64,000 bases of DNA from Sneathiella sedimenti (GCF_017313765.1 NZ_JAFLNC010000003.1:310001-374000); one strand, 5' to 3'. Shown: positions 1 to 9,143, numbered from the stretch's first letter. Notes: generated by a model from the letters alone, not told the origin. Made by a program: numbers and translations.

Positions 1-933
1 CGGGAGATAGTATTTTGCGAGCATCAGATGTTGCGCCGCATCCACGTCTGCCTGTCGGACAGGATTTTCAGCACAGAACGGCAGACTGGTTGCCGGGGTC
101 AGTTTGTCGAATGTGTAAAGCGGTCGCAGTCCCACCTTTGAAGCAATTTCGGTCACTCTTGCTGTTTGCTCAAGATAGAGAGGTTTCCACTCATCGACGC
201 GGCTTAACCGGTCAATTTGAAACGCGCAGGCAATGTCTGACACTTTCCCGTTATTGATCCAGTGCTTCTTTTCGGTCGCACTGATGGGCCCGTAGTTCAA
301 AAGATTGTAAATTGACTCCATTTCGTCCCTTGGCGACAGAACCAATCCTCCTTCACCGGCGCCGTAAGGCTTCGTGTGATGCAGGCTGAAGCTTTGATAC
401 GGCCAGTCAGGAAGCTTTTCATTGAGCCCCGCCGCATTGTCGATCACCATGAATTTTTTATGTTTCCTGGCGAATTTGATAAATGGATCAAAATCGTGCC
501 ATGCGCCGAAAGGGTTGGTGAGGATGAAGCCATCAAAGTTGGCCATGCCAAATTCTTCAAGCGACGCCAGACTCAGTATTCCCTCCTCCGTGCAATCAAC
601 AAAGTGCATATCGTTGAAATAGCCACGTCCCAGATTGTTGAAGCTGAAAGAACTGCCGACCCAGCGGATCGGTTTGTCAAATTTGATTTCGAGAAATCTC
701 GCCAATGCTTCCAGACCGATACCCCCATTTGCACATGGCGTTATGGCAAGATCGGCAGAAAGATTAAAATGCTTATTATACTTGTCTGCGAGCAGGTGAT
801 AAAGCGGCCCTCGGTTCGCCCACATATTGGTTTTTATGCACTGCTCGAGAAGCTTCTCAACATAAGCCATGTCCGGCCGTTTGTTCTCTACAAATGGCAT
901 TTTTGCATTGTTATCAGATAATTTCACAATCAT
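1..933 (-). CDS. DegT/DnrJ/EryC1-like PLP aminotransferase (partial)
   Basis: A reading frame of about 310 codons opens at ATG 933 and runs off the left edge without a stop, so the C-terminus is missing. The fold resembles the DegT/DnrJ/EryC1/StrS sugar aminotransferases. An N-terminal segment is followed by the cofactor aspartate in VIDNAAG (about residue 165), then HHTKPYGAGEGG, where Lys188 is the expected PLP lysine before the family GEGG turn. Such enzymes transaminate keto-sugars for surface polysaccharides or natural products. The actual substrate cannot be told from the sequence, and the neighbours further left lie outside the window. The start is the first ATG of the frame; the ribosome-binding site is weak. 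Confidence 0.75.
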   Translation of the reverse strand, partial: MIVKLSDNNAKMPFVENKRPDMAYVEKLLEQCIKTNMWANRGPLYHLLADKYNKHFNLSADLAITPCANGGIGLEALARFLEIKFDKPIRWVGSSFSFNNLGRGYFNDMHFVDCTEEGILSLASLEEFGMANFDGFILTNPFGAWHDFDPFIKFARKHKKFMVIDNAAGLNEKLPDWPYQSFSLHHTKPYGAGEGGLVLSPRDEMESIYNLLNYGPISATEKKHWINNGKVSDIACAFQIDRLSRVDEWKPLYLEQTARVTEIASKVGLRPLYTFDKLTPATSLPFCAENPVRQADVDAAQHLMLAKYYLP

Positions 934-974
934 ATGGCCTTAAATTCGGAATATTTTCGATACTTGGATGAATG

Positions 975-1016
975 TTCAACTTTTACGTAATTTTATCATA
1001 AACGATAAAAGTTGAA
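975..1016. promoter_or_regulatory. Overlapping inverted repeats in divergent intergenic region
   Basis: The 11-base arm TTCAACTTTTA (975-985) is exactly complementary to TAAAAGTTGAA (1006-1016). Between them TTTTATC (991-997) is complementary to GATAAAA (1004-1010), which shares bases with the right outer arm. The site lies 42-83 bp upstream of the leftward aminotransferase start and about 210 bp upstream of the EamA gene. It could be an operator or a pair of alternative RNA hairpins. The rest of the 934-1224 gap is AT-rich with nothing else recognisable. Confidence 0.45.
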
Positions 1017-1224
1017 TTTTCTGTTTACCAATCAAAAAAAGCGATTACGGGAGATGCTACTATTAGTATAGTGCGTGAAACCATATGCAATTAAAATAAT
1101 GTACTGCGAACCAACTCTATGAACCGGGCATTCTGTGCAAATGGAAAAATAGTCTATCATTTCATAGAGGGAGCCGCCAATATAACAAAATTGCAAAAAA
1201 TAACAATCGGACGGAGAAGCCGCA

Positions 1225-2127
1225 ATGAGCAATGATTCCGTTGACTCGAAGAGTAGTGGAATAAAGAGCGGTGATCTTTTCTTAATCGGCGCTGTTCTTG
1301 CGTGGGGTATTAATTTCCCGATCGCGAAATATGCCTTGGATTTCATGGATCCGATTACTTTTTCGGCCACACGTTATCTTGCGGCAAGTCTTCTTCTATT
1401 TGGAATTCTCCTTTTCAAAAATGCAGCAATTCGAATTTCGGTCAAAGAGGCGGGGATGCTTGTCATCATTGGCTTGTTGAGCGTCGCCCTGTTTCAGGGC
1501 GGATGGGCGTACGGTCTCAGTCTGACATCCGCATCAAAAGCCTCCGTCTTGATCACGACGTCGCCCATTTTTGGGGCTTTGATTGCCGCAACGATGGGGA
1601 ACCGACCCAGTACCAAAGCTTGGATCGGCATACTTCTGTCCTTCCTCGGTGTCGCTGTCGTAATTAATAACAGCCTGACAGAAATTACATTTAGTGCCGG
1701 CACGATAGTTGGGGACATGCTGATTGTCGGCGCATCGATGATGTGGGCGCTTTATACATATGTCTCCGGTCCCCTTGTCGCCAAGCGCGGGCCTCTGCTG
1801 GTAACTGCCTGGGCGACGTTATTCGGATCAATAATATTGAACCTGATCGGGAGTCCCAACCTTATCGAGCAGAACTGGGCTGGTATTTCGACGCTGGGCT
1901 GGCTGAGCTGGGCGTCTACCGCTATTTTCGGTGCCGCTCTCGCTTTCGTCTGGTATTGTGCAGGAATAGCTCGCCTCGGCATTACCAAGGGGATGGTGTA
2001 CAGCTTTTTCATCCCCGTTGTCGCCATCTTGAGCTCTGTTATCCTGCTCGATGAAGTGATTACAATAATTCAGATATTTGGCGCCGCAATTGTGCTGTTG
2101 GGGGTTAAGCTGACCCGGTCCGACTAA
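1225..2127 (+). CDS. EamA/DMT-family transporter
   Basis: A 300-residue inner-membrane protein built from two EamA repeats of about five transmembrane helices each, the usual length and layout of RhaT/YdcZ-like drug/metabolite transporters. The N-terminal helix carries GAVLAWGINFPIAKYAL, the typical first-helix signature, and a second copy begins near residue 150 (IVGASMMWALYTYVSG). Members export amino acids, metabolites or drugs; no substrate can be inferred here. The ATG at 1225 follows a GGAG ribosome-binding site. The stop codon interlocks with that of convergent glpD over 4 bp. Confidence 0.88.
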   Translation: MSNDSVDSKSSGIKSGDLFLIGAVLAWGINFPIAKYALDFMDPITFSATRYLAASLLLFGILLFKNAAIRISVKEAGMLVIIGLLSVALFQGGWAYGLSLTSASKASVLITTSPIFGALIAATMGNRPSTKAWIGILLSFLGVAVVINNSLTEITFSAGTIVGDMLIVGASMMWALYTYVSGPLVAKRGPLLVTAWATLFGSIILNLIGSPNLIEQNWAGISTLGWLSWASTAIFGAALAFVWYCAGIARLGITKGMVYSFFIPVVAILSSVILLDEVITIIQIFGAAIVLLGVKLTRSD

Positions 2128-3626
2128 TCTCCGCTTGCTGCCATCATCCAGCTATTGAGGGCGGTAATCTGTTTTTTCGTCATGCCGATCCCAATTTTGC
2201 TTCTACGCCACAGGATATCATCGGCCGTTCTCGCCCATTCATGGTCCATCAGATATCGCACCTCTTTCTCGAACAGGCCGCAGCCGAAATCGGTGCCCAG
2301 ATCGGCGATACTTGACGCTTTTTCCAAGAGGTCAAACAGGCGTGTGCCATAAGCGCGTAACATGCGTTCTGATTGGCCGCGCTCCAGGAATGGGTAGCTA
2401 TCACGAACTTTCGAGAGGAGGTCCGGAAATCCGTCCATGGGAAAATCACCGCCTGGGAGCGGTGCTTTCAGGGTCCAGTCCCCGCTTTTTCGCCCAAGCT
2501 TCTGCTCCGCTAATTCGAGGACTGCTTCCGCAAGGCGGCGATAAGTGGTTATTTTGCCGCCAAATATATTCAGAAGGGGCGCGGTTTCCTCATCCGATTG
2601 CCATTGCAAGACATAATCGCGGGTCGCTTCCTGCGCTTTGGTAGCGCCATCGTCGAAAAGCGGCCTCACGGCAGAATAAGTCCAGACAACGTCTTTCTGT
2701 TGAACCGGCTTCTCAAAATACTCACTCGCCGCGCCACAGAGGTAGGAAATTTCCGCGTCACTGATCTCTACATTCTCAGGATCCCCGTCATAATCCTGGT
2801 CAGTCGTTCCAACTAATGTGTAGTCGTTCTCATAAGGAATGGCGAAAATGATGCGGTCGTCCGCGTTCTGGAATATGTAACATCTGTCATGCTCATAAAG
2901 TTTCGGGACAACAATATGACTCCCCTGAACCAGGCGAACGTTGGGAGAGGTCGGTGAGTGGGATGCGGCCTGAATAATGTTGTCGACCCAGGGGCCCGCG
3001 GCATTAATGATCATTCGCGCTGATCTGGTTGTGGTTTGGCCGCTCGCTGTATCCTGTGTTGTGACATGCCAGAGCCCGTCCTTATGGGCGGCAGCAATAC
3101 ATTTTGTGCGTGTTTCAATGATCGCGCCGCGAGCGGCGGCATCCATCGCATTCAGGACAACCAGGCGTGAATCGTTCACCCAGCAGTCGGAATATTCGAA
3201 ACCATTTGAAAATTCCTCCTTTAACGGATTCCCGGGAATATCTTTATGGAGATTGAGCGATTTTGACGCGGGCAGCTTCTTCCTGCCACCAAGATGGTCA
3301 TAAAAAAATAACCCGAGCCTTAGAAGCCAGGCGGGCCTCAGGCCCTTGTGATGAGGCAAAATAAAACGCAGAGGCCAGATAATATGTGGCGCATTGGCCC
3401 AAAGTATCTCTCTCTCCTGAAGAGCCTTTCGGACCAGTCGGAACTCATAATGCTCCAGATAGCGGAGGCCGCCATGAATGAGTTTTGTCGATCCTGAAGA
3501 GGTGCCGCTGGCAAGGTCATTCATTTCGCAAAGGGCGACGGAGTAACCTCGGCCTGCCGCATCGCGGGCTACTCCGCAGCCATTAATGCCTCCGCCGATT
3601 ACGAAAATGTCAAAATCTGCCGTCAT
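2124..3626 (-). CDS. glpD: Aerobic glycerol-3-phosphate dehydrogenase
   Basis: A 500-residue FAD enzyme that oxidises sn-glycerol 3-phosphate to dihydroxyacetone phosphate at the inner membrane and passes electrons to quinone. The N-terminal dinucleotide motif GGGINGCG (residues 11-18), the segment SGSTKLIHGGLRYLE and a C-terminal accessory domain match GlpD over its normal length. I place the start at ATG 3626 (MTADFD), just before the FAD strand and after a GGGAAAG-like ribosome-binding site. An upstream start at 3671 would add an unlikely 15-residue leader. The gene lies 119 bp downstream of glpR on the same strand. It probably forms one glycerol regulon with glpR and with glpK at 7599-9098. 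Confidence 0.95.
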   Translation of the reverse strand: MTADFDIFVIGGGINGCGVARDAAGRGYSVALCEMNDLASGTSSGSTKLIHGGLRYLEHYEFRLVRKALQEREILWANAPHIIWPLRFILPHHKGLRPAWLLRLGLFFYDHLGGRKKLPASKSLNLHKDIPGNPLKEEFSNGFEYSDCWVNDSRLVVLNAMDAAARGAIIETRTKCIAAAHKDGLWHVTTQDTASGQTTTRSARMIINAAGPWVDNIIQAASHSPTSPNVRLVQGSHIVVPKLYEHDRCYIFQNADDRIIFAIPYENDYTLVGTTDQDYDGDPENVEISDAEISYLCGAASEYFEKPVQQKDVVWTYSAVRPLFDDGATKAQEATRDYVLQWQSDEETAPLLNIFGGKITTYRRLAEAVLELAEQKLGRKSGDWTLKAPLPGGDFPMDGFPDLLSKVRDSYPFLERGQSERMLRAYGTRLFDLLEKASSIADLGTDFGCGLFEKEVRYLMDHEWARTADDILWRRSKIGIGMTKKQITALNSWMMAASGD

Positions 3627-3705
3627 AATCCAAAGCTTTCCCGAACTGCAATTTTGCAACTTTACCGCCAACAGCGAAGATTTATATCGTATAAATGAAA
3701 ATAAA

Positions 3706-3745
3706 AGGAAAATATTTTCCTGAAGTTATTTTCGTTTTATGAAAG
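3706..3745. promoter_or_regulatory. Candidate GlpR operator region upstream of glpD
   Basis: The glpR-glpD gap contains a perfect 16-base palindrome, AGGAAAATATTTTCCT (3706-3721). Just after it is TTTTCGTTTTATGAAAG (3729-3745), which resembles the TTTCG/CGAAA half-sites of DeoR-family GlpR operators. It lies about 80-120 bp upstream of the glpD start and immediately after the glpR stop. Binding by GlpR is inferred from position and family. Confidence 0.45.
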
Positions 3746-4510
3746 CTAGGGGGCAACCTCGATGACCCGGACATCCCCGTCGGCACATATGCGACGGATT
3801 GATGGCTTGGTTACGCGGTCGGTTACCAGCGTGTCGACCTGCGCCATTTGTGCGATTACGACTGGGGCCCGTCGGTCAAATTTAGTGGAATCAGCGACAA
3901 GTACGACATGGCGGGCGTTAGAGATGATCGCCTGGGCAACCTTGACTTCGCGAAAATCAAAATCAAGCAGCGAGCCGTCCGGATCAATCGCCGACGTGCC
4001 AATGACGGCATAATCGACACGAAACTGATTGATGAAATCTATGGCGGCTTCGCCGACAATGCCCCCGTCGGACGGGCGAACAACGCCACCCGCGATGGCT
4101 ACCTCGAACGATGGATACAGGCGTAAGCTGTTGGCTACGTTGATATTATTTGTTACCACCATCAGCCTTGTGTGATTAACCAGGGCTTGCCCCACGGCCT
4201 CTGTTGTGGTTCCGATATTAATGAAAAGAGAAGAATGATCGGGAATTAGCTTGGCCGTCGCTTCCCCGATGGCGGCCTTTTCTTTCGCTGCAATTTGCCG
4301 CCTAGATTCATACTCGACATTTTCCCGGGCTTCCGGAAAGACGGCGCCGCCGTGGAGCCGGACCAGGATATTATTGGAACATAGGCTGTTCAGATCCATT
4401 CGAATGGTTTGGGGGGTGATGTTGAAATGCGCCGCCAGTTCATCGACCTGCACGCGTCCCTGTGTTTTTGCTAGCTCGACAATTTCGGCCTGACGGGTGG
4501 TCAAATGCAT
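3746..4510 (-). CDS. glpR: DeoR-family glycerol-3-phosphate regulon repressor
   Basis: A 254-residue DeoR-family repressor. Residues 1-57 form the winged HTH, starting TTRQAEIVELAKTQGRVQV and ending in RLHGGAVF. The DeoR C-terminal effector domain follows, with the family signature around IGTTTEAVGQAL (sugar-phosphate pocket) and the central IAGGVVRPSDGGIVG segment. Position next to glpD, with glpK nearby, supports GlpR responding to glycerol 3-phosphate. The start at 4510 follows a good GAGGAG ribosome-binding site. The gene is divergent from tupB across a 233 bp gap in which I see no clear operator or riboswitch. Confidence 0.9.
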   Translation of the reverse strand: MHLTTRQAEIVELAKTQGRVQVDELAAHFNITPQTIRMDLNSLCSNNILVRLHGGAVFPEARENVEYESRRQIAAKEKAAIGEATAKLIPDHSSLFINIGTTTEAVGQALVNHTRLMVVTNNINVANSLRLYPSFEVAIAGGVVRPSDGGIVGEAAIDFINQFRVDYAVIGTSAIDPDGSLLDFDFREVKVAQAIISNARHVVLVADSTKFDRRAPVVIAQMAQVDTLVTDRVTKPSIRRICADGDVRVIEVAP

Positions 4511-4743
4511 TTATTATTCTCCTCTTTTCTGGCGAGTATACTGACTTTAGTGCGCCAGTTGGAAAGAAAAATATTCTCGATTGGTATTGAATTCCGATTA
4601 CTCGACGCGGATTAGTTGCGTCGTTCTGACGAGTGGCGTATTCATCTTTTGGAGCGTCGCTTCCAAGTAAGACAAGCGAGCAGGCGTTCGGGAGAATAAG
4701 AAGGTGACAATAAGATTTCCGGAACATCTAGAGCCAAATCAGT

Positions 4744-5448
4744 ATGAATGATCTCTTGGCAGGATTGCAATCGGCATTCGGGTTGATAATTCATCTGGAT
4801 CACGATCTGGTTGAAATTTCCCTCAGGTCCTTACAGGTGACCTTGTCGGCCGTTTTCATATCCGCGGCTATTGGGTTGCCGTTTGGGGCGTGGCTCTCCG
4901 TGACCCGTTTCAGGTACCGTCGGTTCGCGATCGCCTTGTTGAACGCCTTGATGGGGCTTCCACCTGTTGTCGTCGGATTATTCGTGTATATCCTGCTCTC
5001 TCGCTCCGGTCCGTTCGGGGTTCTTGATCTTCTGTTTACACCAACTGCAATGATAATTGCCCAGGTGATCATAGTGACACCTATCATTGCATCCATTGCT
5101 CATCAATCGATGCGTGAACTGTGGTTTCTCTATCATGATCTGCTCATCTCAATCAAAACGACAAAATGGCAGCGCATGCAGGCATTACTTTGGGATGGTC
5201 GACGCAGCCTTCTGACCGCGACGCTTACCGGGTTCGGACGCGGGATCGGGGAGATCGGGGCAATCATGATTGTCGGGGGTAATATTGATCATCTCACCCG
5301 GGTCCTGACGACAGCAATCGCGCTTGAGGTTGGAAAGGGAGACTTTCCCCTCGCGCTCGGGCTTGGCATCATTCTGATTTCCATCGCGATCCTGATAAAT
5401 CTCTCGATCCATGTTCTCTCCCGAACTGAACGGGAGGGGACATGGTAG
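4744..5448 (+). CDS. tupB: Tungstate ABC transporter permease
   Basis: A 234-residue permease with five to six membrane helices and the inner-membrane EAA-type loop (GFGRGIGEIGAIMIVGGN) that docks the ATPase. The motif MGLPPVVVGLFVY is characteristic of the TupB/molybdate-type permease family. With the downstream ATPase and binding protein it forms a complete tungstate importer. The order here is permease, ATPase, binding protein. The start ATG at 4744 has only a weak upstream ribosome-binding site. The 3' end overlaps tupC by 7 bp. Confidence 0.9.
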   Translation: MNDLLAGLQSAFGLIIHLDHDLVEISLRSLQVTLSAVFISAAIGLPFGAWLSVTRFRYRRFAIALLNALMGLPPVVVGLFVYILLSRSGPFGVLDLLFTPTAMIIAQVIIVTPIIASIAHQSMRELWFLYHDLLISIKTTKWQRMQALLWDGRRSLLTATLTGFGRGIGEIGAIMIVGGNIDHLTRVLTTAIALEVGKGDFPLALGLGIILISIAILINLSIHVLSRTEREGTW

Positions 5449-6158
5449 AGACTATTCTGCCCGTAGAACTGCAGAACGCCATTGTACGAAAGGGGACAAA
5501 GGACATAATTGGCCCCCTCAACCTGACTTTCGGGGGAAAGGGCTGCAGTATAGTTATCGGGCCCAATGGCGCCGGAAAAACCACTTTGCTGCGGTTGCTG
5601 CATGGTCTGGAGCGGACGACGAGCGGCACGGTTAGGTGGGCAGCAAGAAAAGGCGACACTTATAGCCGACAATCCTTCGTCTTTCAGGCACCTGTTGTCT
5701 TGCGTCGCTCGGGTATAGAGAATATTGCCTATCCGCTTTATGTCCGGGGTGTTGTAAAAAAGGCCGCGCGCGCCGAGGCGGAAAAATGGATTGGCGATAT
5801 TGGTCTTCGCGATGTGGGGAATAACGATGCATCGGTATTATCCGGTGGGGAAAAGCAGAAGCTGGCCATGGCCCGGGCGCTTATCACCAAACCGGAGGTA
5901 TTATTTCTTGATGAGCCAACCGCAAATCTTGATGGAGCGGCGACCCTGGAGATTGAAGGGCTGATCCGTGCTGCAGTTGAGGCAGGGACGCGCGTCATTA
6001 TGGCAACCCATGATTTTGGTCAGGCACGGCGCCTCGCAACAGAAATTTTGTTTATGTATCATGGAAAGGTTCATGAACGCGCCACCGCAGATACCTTCTT
6101 CGACGATCCGCAATCGGAAGAAGCAAGAAAATTTTTAAGGGGAGATCTTTTGGTATGA
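5442..6158 (+). CDS. tupC: Tungstate ABC transporter ATP-binding protein
   Basis: A 238-residue ABC ATPase. Walker A GPNGAGKTT is near residue 40, the signature LSGGEKQKLAMARAL near residue 132, Walker B VLFLDEPT near 150, and the switch histidine lies in MATHDFGQ. It energises uptake through TupB. Overlaps of 7 bp with tupB and 4 bp (ATGA) with tupA indicate translational coupling. The ATPase alone would not reveal the substrate; the assignment comes from the TupA-like partner. Confidence 0.9.
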   Translation: MVETILPVELQNAIVRKGTKDIIGPLNLTFGGKGCSIVIGPNGAGKTTLLRLLHGLERTTSGTVRWAARKGDTYSRQSFVFQAPVVLRRSGIENIAYPLYVRGVVKKAARAEAEKWIGDIGLRDVGNNDASVLSGGEKQKLAMARALITKPEVLFLDEPTANLDGAATLEIEGLIRAAVEAGTRVIMATHDFGQARRLATEILFMYHGKVHERATADTFFDDPQSEEARKFLRGDLLV

Positions 6159-6982
6159 AATTCAGGTTCTGTTTCGCGGCGTTCGCTCTGTTGGCGCTGG
6201 CCAACGCAAACGCATTTGCCGATGACATGAAAATGGCCGTGACAACGTCGTTTCATAACTCCGGCCTGTCGAACATCCTGATCCCCGCGATCAAGAAAGA
6301 TACAGGGATAGACGTGTATTTACTCGTGGTCGGAACCGGGCAGGCGCTCAAGCTCGGGCGCGCCGGGGACGTGGATGCGGTACTTGTTCATTCGCGGTGG
6401 GCGGAAGAGGAATTTGTGAGGGAGGGATATGGGACGCATCGGCGGGAGATTATGTACAATGATTTTGTTCTGATCGGCCCCAGGTCAGATGAAGCCGGCA
6501 TTGCGAATGCCAAGTCGGCGGCCGAGGCCCTCACGGCGATTGCAGACAGGAACGCGATATTTGTGAGCCGTGGTGATGATAGCGGCACTCATCGCAAGGA
6601 GCGGGCTCTTTGGACGGCGGCGGGGTTGGATCCTGAGAAGTTTAAGGGGACCTGGTATCGGGCCAGTGGTTCCGGGATGGGCGCAACGCTCAATACCGCG
6701 AGCGGAATGAATGGTTATGTTTTTGCGGATCGGGCAAGCTGGCTCAACTTCAAGAACAAGGGAGATCTAGTCTTGTTGTTCTCCGGCGATCCTGTTCTTT
6801 TCAATCAATATGCTTACCTGCCGGTCAATCCGCAGAAGCATCCCCATGTAAAAAAGGAACTGGCGACAAAGCTGGAACAATGGCTGGTTAGCCCAAAAGC
6901 GCAAAAAATGATCGGCGATTACGAGATTGCCGGGGAACGGCTCTTCACGCCAAACGCCGGTACCCTGGATAGCGACAGCTAA
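6155..6982 (+). CDS. tupA: Tungstate-binding periplasmic protein
   Basis: A 275-residue binding protein with a Sec signal peptide (cleavage expected after about residue 22, NAFA-DD). The anion-binding landmarks of TupA are present: VTTSFHNSGL, VVGTGQALKLGRAGDVDAVLVH and the segment MYNDFVLIGPRSDEAGI. TupA proteins bind tungstate very tightly in the periplasm. Tungsten would serve a W-dependent oxidoreductase such as a formate dehydrogenase, none of which is in this window. The stop codon interlocks with that of the convergent isomerase gene. Confidence 0.9.
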   Translation: MKFRFCFAAFALLALANANAFADDMKMAVTTSFHNSGLSNILIPAIKKDTGIDVYLLVVGTGQALKLGRAGDVDAVLVHSRWAEEEFVREGYGTHRREIMYNDFVLIGPRSDEAGIANAKSAAEALTAIADRNAIFVSRGDDSGTHRKERALWTAAGLDPEKFKGTWYRASGSGMGATLNTASGMNGYVFADRASWLNFKNKGDLVLLFSGDPVLFNQYAYLPVNPQKHPHVKKELATKLEQWLVSPKAQKMIGDYEIAGERLFTPNAGTLDSDS

Positions 6983-7578
6983 ACACCAAGAGTGTGGGCC
7001 ATAACCTCGAGATGGTCCTGCCCATAAAACATATCGCCATCAACAAAATAGGTGGGGGAGCCAAAGAGCGACTGTTTTATGGCTTCCTCGGTATTCTGTT
7101 GATAGATTCTTCGCACGTCATCCGATGTCGCCGCCTTTAGTAGCGGTTCCGCATCGACGTCGGCTCTTTCCCCTATTTTTCGAAGGTCATCAGGATCATC
7201 CAGGTCGAAATCTTCGGCCCAATGCGCGCGCAGCATCTCGTGGGAGAGTCTGTCGATGTTAAGTCCCTGAACCAATCCGGCGATAAGCATACAGTTGGAA
7301 AGCGTGATGTCGTGATGGTGATGGGTTGGTGTCCCTTTCAGGACCGGGATGCCCCTAAACTCTGCCCAGCGTATGATTTCTCTTCCAAAAAAATAATTAT
7401 TATGGGCGTCGGACCGATTTCCGAACGCCGGTGCTCCTGAGGCTTCTATAAGTTTGCGCAAATCAAAAGGGCGATGGTCAATCCTGCGTTTTGCGGCTTT
7501 GGCGATCCGCAACAATTCAGCATGCCCGAGGTAGGCATAGGCAGAGTAACCAGCATAGTAGTATTCTATTGTCGACAT
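6979..7578 (-). CDS. 2-hydroxychromene-2-carboxylate isomerase family (DsbA/GST-kappa fold)
   Basis: A 199-residue protein of the NahD/GST-kappa branch of the DsbA fold. It has the N-terminal active-site region YSAYAYLGH with the family serine, an FDLRKLIEASG segment, and the C-terminal cis-proline stretch FGSPTYFVDGDMFYGQDHL. NahD uses glutathione to isomerise 2-hydroxychromene-2-carboxylate in naphthalene catabolism, but many homologues act on unknown substrates. No naphthalene genes are nearby. It sits 20 bp behind glpK and is probably cotranscribed. I start it at ATG 7578, because a longer frame to 7854 would run through the glpK 3' end. Confidence 0.85.
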   Translation of the reverse strand: MSTIEYYYAGYSAYAYLGHAELLRIAKAAKRRIDHRPFDLRKLIEASGAPAFGNRSDAHNNYFFGREIIRWAEFRGIPVLKGTPTHHHHDITLSNCMLIAGLVQGLNIDRLSHEMLRAHWAEDFDLDDPDDLRKIGERADVDAEPLLKAATSDDVRRIYQQNTEEAIKQSLFGSPTYFVDGDMFYGQDHLEVMAHTLGV

Positions 7579-7598
7579 TGTGGTTTCCCTTATCAGCT

Positions 7599-9098
7599 TT
7601 ATTTTATCGAATAGCTGGTTAATGTACGCCGAACTGCATCCTGCCATTTGGCATAGGCGGCGTCCCGTTCCTGGGGGGCGATTGTCGGCGAAAAGCGCTT
7701 GTCCCGATGCCAACTTTCGGAAAACTCGTCGATAGGGGGGTAAAAACCTGTCTGCAGGCCTGCAAGATAGGCGGCGCCAAGCGCGGTGGTTTCTGTTGTC
7801 GCGGGACGATCGACTGGTGCGCCCAAGATATCGGCGAGACGCTGCATCGTCCATTCTGAGGCAACCATTCCGCCATCGACCCGCAATACAGTTTCATGGT
7901 TATCTGTGAAATCGTCATGCATGGCCGTGAGCAGGTCACGCGTTTGAAAGCAGACGCTCTCCAGTGCGGCACGCGCGAATTCCTTCGGACCGGCGGCGCG
8001 GGTCAGCCCGAATATGGCGCCCCGGCAATCCGCATCCCAATAGGGCGCGCCAATCCCGACAAAAGCCGGCACTATAATAACCTGCTGACCGGGATCCGCA
8101 TGTTCCGCGAGTTCACCTGATTGGGAAGCATTTTCGATGATGCCCAGACCGTCACGCAGCCATTGCACCGCGGCACCAGCAACGAAGATAGAGCCCTCTA
8201 GTGCATAGGTTGGCTTCCCATTCAGTTGATAGGCTATCGTCGTTAAAAGCTTGTTGTTGGATTTGACAGGTGTTTCTCCCGTGTTCAGCAGGGCGAAGCA
8301 TCCGGTCCCATAGGTTGACTTCATCATGCCGGGCTTGAAACAGGCCTGACCCACGGTCGCCGCCTGCTGATCCCCGGCGATCGCCGCGATTTTGGTTGAC
8401 CCACCCAGAATATCAGGGTCCAGCATCCCAAAGTCTGCGGCGCAATCCCGGACATCCGGCAAAAGGGATTTAGGAATATTAAGAATGTCCAGAAGTTCGT
8501 CGGACCATTCACCTAGGTGAATGTCGTAGATTAATGTACGGCTGGCGTTGGTTGCGTCGGTCGCATGAACCTTGCCACCTGTCAGCCGCCAGAGAAGAAA
8601 GCTATCGATCGTCCCGAACGCGAGCCGGCCTTTTTCCGCGGCCTCGCGCGCGCCCGCTACATTGTCGAGAAGCCAGGCGATCTTCGTGCCGGAGAAATAG
8701 GGATCGAGCAGCAGGCCGGTTTTCTCTGTGAAGGATGGCTCCAATCCTTCTTGCTTCAATTTGCTACAGAAATCCGCCGTTCGCCGGTCCTGCCAGACAA
8801 TGGCGTTATGAATTGGCTTGCCGGTTTCGCGGTCCCAGACCACGGTAGTTTCTCGCTGGTTGGTGATACCTATGCCCGCAACCTTGCTGATTGTTACCTC
8901 TGCCTTAGCCAGCGCTTCCTTTGCCGTCGCAACGGTGGTACTCCAGATTTCCTCCGGGTCATGCTCAACCCACCCCGACGCTGGAAAATGTTGCTTAAAT
9001 TCCTGCTGGCCGATGGCAACGGGTCGGTAATCTTTATCGAAGAGGATGGCCCGGCTCGATGTCGTGCCCTGATCAATGGCGAGGATATATCCTGTCAT
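7599..9098 (-). CDS. glpK: Glycerol kinase
   Basis: A 499-residue FGGY kinase that phosphorylates glycerol to sn-glycerol 3-phosphate in the cytoplasm, feeding GlpD. Landmarks are the phosphate-binding start [33 protein letters not shown]-like [15 protein letters not shown] and the FGGY signature region around [16 protein letters not shown]. Length matches the family. The gene follows ligB by 92 bp on the same strand, so some readthrough from the aromatic operon is possible. glpD and glpR are about 3 kb away beyond the tup operon. No glycerol facilitator gene is in the window. Confidence 0.95.
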   Translation of the reverse strand: MTGYILAIDQGTTSSRAILFDKDYRPVAIGQQEFKQHFPASGWVEHDPEEIWSTTVATAKEALAKAEVTISKVAGIGITNQRETTVVWDRETGKPIHNAIVWQDRRTADFCSKLKQEGLEPSFTEKTGLLLDPYFSGTKIAWLLDNVAGAREAAEKGRLAFGTIDSFLLWRLTGGKVHATDATNASRTLIYDIHLGEWSDELLDILNIPKSLLPDVRDCAADFGMLDPDILGGSTKIAAIAGDQQAATVGQACFKPGMMKSTYGTGCFALLNTGETPVKSNNKLLTTIAYQLNGKPTYALEGSIFVAGAAVQWLRDGLGIIENASQSGELAEHADPGQQVIIVPAFVGIGAPYWDADCRGAIFGLTRAAGPKEFARAALESVCFQTRDLLTAMHDDFTDNHETVLRVDGGMVASEWTMQRLADILGAPVDRPATTETTALGAAYLAGLQTGFYPPIDEFSESWHRDKRFSPTIAPQERDAAYAKWQDAVRRTLTSYSIK

Positions 9099-9127
9099 CT
9101 TGTGATTCGTCCGTTACATAGTCGCAA

Positions 9128-9143
9128 ATTCCCTGAAGGGAAT
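9128..9143. promoter_or_regulatory. Inverted repeat upstream of glpK
   Basis: ATTCCCTGAAGGGAAT is a perfect 6-bp stem with a four-base spacer, 30 bp upstream of the glpK start and 48 bp after the ligB stop. It may be an operator or a small hairpin between the aromatic operon and glpK. There is no U-run, so a classical terminator is unlikely. Confidence 0.35.

Noticed and set aside
1032-1370. 112-codon minus-strand frame in the EamA upstream region
   Set aside because: It overlaps the 5' end of the EamA gene, has no good ribosome-binding site and no recognisable domain.
4511-4743. Possible molybdenum/tungsten cofactor riboswitch before tupB
   Set aside because: I looked for a structured leader but found no recognisable Moco/Tuco-type fold or strong long-range pairing in this gap.
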